A stretch of 5,153 nt of DNA from Chlamydiota bacterium (GTDB taxonomy: Bacteria; Chlamydiota; Chlamydiia; Chlamydiales; Rhabdochlamydiaceae), in the NCBI GenBank assembly GCA_011065225.1, contig JAAKFC010000115.1:1-5153 (forward strand), written 5' to 3'. The notes under the pieces were generated by a model. It searched no databases, had not been told where the DNA came from, and saw only the letters and a program-made list of their open reading frames with translations. Positions 4,274 to 5,153 of this stretch are shown here, piece by piece. Positions within the stretch are counted from its first letter, which is position 1, and each line of letters opens with the position of its first letter. Both the position numbers and the translations under genes were made by a program.

Positions 4274-4918
4274 ATGTCTGCAATAAAATCGATAGCAAAA
4301 TTAACAGTCGATCTGACCGTCGGAGGAGCTCTAGTTGCCGGTGCCGGTCGCCTCATTCAATTTGGGGGCGCTGAGCTTTTGTCTCATTTAGAGAATGAAA
4401 AAATCGCAAGCTTTGCTCTTCATATATTAGGAAATAGCATGGAAGGCGGGGGAAAATTTGCCTGCACAGCAGGTTTATTTGCTGCTACGATGATCCCTTA
4501 TACCGTGTACTATACAAGCAAATGGTGCATTAATGATGCTGCGCCTCAAGTAATGCCAACAGCGAAACCATTTTTTATGGAGACTGTTCTTCCTGCTCTT
4601 TGTGAGCTTCCTTCTTTGGGAAATGAATACATTTTAAAACCTGCATTAGAGAATGGAACATGGTTAGGGGGAATATTCTCCCAGTTTGTGAAAGATAATG
4701 CTCCTTCTGCAATAAAAGAAAGTGCAAAAGGTATTAGGTGGGCATTGAGCAATGCTCCCAATGCGCTCTATTTGGGTTTTAATTATGGAGTTATTCCTGT
4801 AGTTAGCACAGTATTTTTCACTGCATTGTCCCTTGGAGCTGGCATTCTTAAATTGGGATTTGATGGGCTTTGGTGGTTAGGTGAAAATGGTTCTACTATC
4901 CTAGAATCCCCAGAATAA
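4274..4918 (+). CDS. Hydrophobic protein, third of three paralogs, with one Pro/Trp repeat unit
   Basis: This 214-residue product begins with a short amphipathic stretch, then a Gly/Ala-rich hydrophobic segment (15-30). VGGA (16-19) and LLSH (35-38) match VGGA (25-28) and LLSH (43-46) of the first paralog, with 13 identical bases around VGGA. A second hydrophobic stretch with FAATMIP (69-75) matches the second paralog. Residues 119-135 (YILKPALENGTWLGG...) repeat the YILxP...W pattern of the first paralog's repeat units, with Trp again seven residues after Pro. Residues 171-193 are hydrophobic and lead into GFDGLWW (195-201), shared with the second paralog. The protein thus combines features of both neighbours and shows that all three share descent. 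No catalytic motif or signal peptide is visible and I do not recognise the family. Start ATG 4274 is the first in frame; its ribosome-binding site is rather distant. Confidence 0.88.
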   Translation: MSAIKSIAKLTVDLTVGGALVAGAGRLIQFGGAELLSHLENEKIASFALHILGNSMEGGGKFACTAGLFAATMIPYTVYYTSKWCINDAAPQVMPTAKPFFMETVLPALCELPSLGNEYILKPALENGTWLGGIFSQFVKDNAPSAIKESAKGIRWALSNAPNALYLGFNYGVIPVVSTVFFTALSLGAGILKLGFDGLWWLGENGSTILESPE

Positions 4919-4959
4919 TTCGCTTTTCCTTTTTGGATCCTTTTTTGTATATGTGAAAT

Positions 4960-5153
4960 ATGCAGAAAGGATTCTCAAGGCAGATCATTTTTATTGTTGT
5001 TTCAATGACTTTTGTCTTGGGATTCAGCATTGATCTCTATACCCCTTCTTTCCCAGCTATTGCAAGTTCTCTAAAAACCACCAATCAATTGGTGCAATTG
5101 ACCATCCCCACATATTTTTTGGGGTATATCATCGGGATGATCCTCCTTGGCCC
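4960..5153 (+). CDS. Bcr/CflA-type MFS drug exporter, N-terminal part
   Basis: Sixty-four codons are seen before the right edge. Residues 8-24 form the first membrane helix, followed by SIDLYTPSFPAIASSL (23-38), the characteristic Asp-x-Tyr-x-P-(S/A)-x-P-x-I segment at the end of helix 1 in Bcr/CflA drug:H+ antiporters. Next come NQLVQLTIPTYFLGYIIGMILLG (42-64), matching the family's VQLT...FLLGxxxGQLxxG second helix. These inner-membrane transporters have about 400 residues and twelve helices and export small toxic compounds using the proton gradient. ATG 4960 is the first start after an in-frame TGA at 4954-4956; no good Shine-Dalgarno site precedes it, so expression may be weak or the start may lie further in. 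It lies 41 bp after the third paralog, but there is no sign of functional linkage. Confidence 0.85.
   Translation, partial: MQKGFSRQIIFIVVSMTFVLGFSIDLYTPSFPAIASSLKTTNQLVQLTIPTYFLGYIIGMILLG

Noticed and set aside
4891..4909. Hairpin at the end of the third paralog as terminator
   Set aside because: Five pairs plus a bulge inside the coding end, without a following T-run.

Overview
The window looks like bacterial DNA of moderate-to-low GC. Genes are tightly packed, on both strands, with Shine-Dalgarno sites, sigma-70-like promoter boxes and a T-tract terminator. Nothing fixes the species. The cluster of paralogous hydrophobic proteins without export signals, the coiled-coil/hydrophobic small protein and the general composition would fit a host-associated lineage such as an environmental chlamydia (Parachlamydiales) or a Legionella-like bacterium. 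This is an impression, not a demonstration.

Layout. (1) 1-848, minus strand: the N-terminal 282 codons of an exported protein with a GTG start and signal peptide. Its motif order resembles the N-terminal region of glycoside hydrolase family 81 (endo-beta-1,3-glucanase); the rest lies beyond the window's left edge. (2) 849-955: a divergent spacer with an A10 tract, overlapping A/T inverted repeats and a 13-bp palindrome, TGAACAGCGTTCA, just before the next start codon. (3) 956-1534, plus strand: a TetR/AcrR-family repressor. (4) 1535-1764: a second, identical copy of the palindrome at 1552-1564, then a strongly structured element at 1600-1727. The element has a 13-bp closing stem, a 12-bp inner hairpin whose loop can form a 6-bp pseudoknot, a second hairpin and a T7 tract. 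It is probably an unrecognised small RNA or leader RNA. (5) 1765-2327: a 52-codon ORF with a strong Shine-Dalgarno site, overlapping by GTGA a 135-residue protein with a coiled coil and a C-terminal hydrophobic segment. (6) 2383-4918: three consecutive genes encoding diverged paralogous hydrophobic proteins of 374, 198 and 214 residues. The first carries Pro/Trp-anchored internal repeats of about 42-45 residues; the third carries one such unit; the second and third share a GFDGLWW signature. (7) 4960-5153: the start of a Bcr/CflA-type major facilitator drug exporter, cut by the right edge.

How they may work together. The TetR-type protein probably represses its own gene and, through the second identical operator, the RNA element and perhaps the coupled pair behind it. 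The three paralogs each have their own upstream spacer with a plausible promoter and look like an expanding lineage-specific family, possibly of membrane or secreted proteins. The most unusual elements are the regulator/operator/structured-RNA module and the repeat-bearing paralog cluster. No function could be assigned to either from sequence alone.
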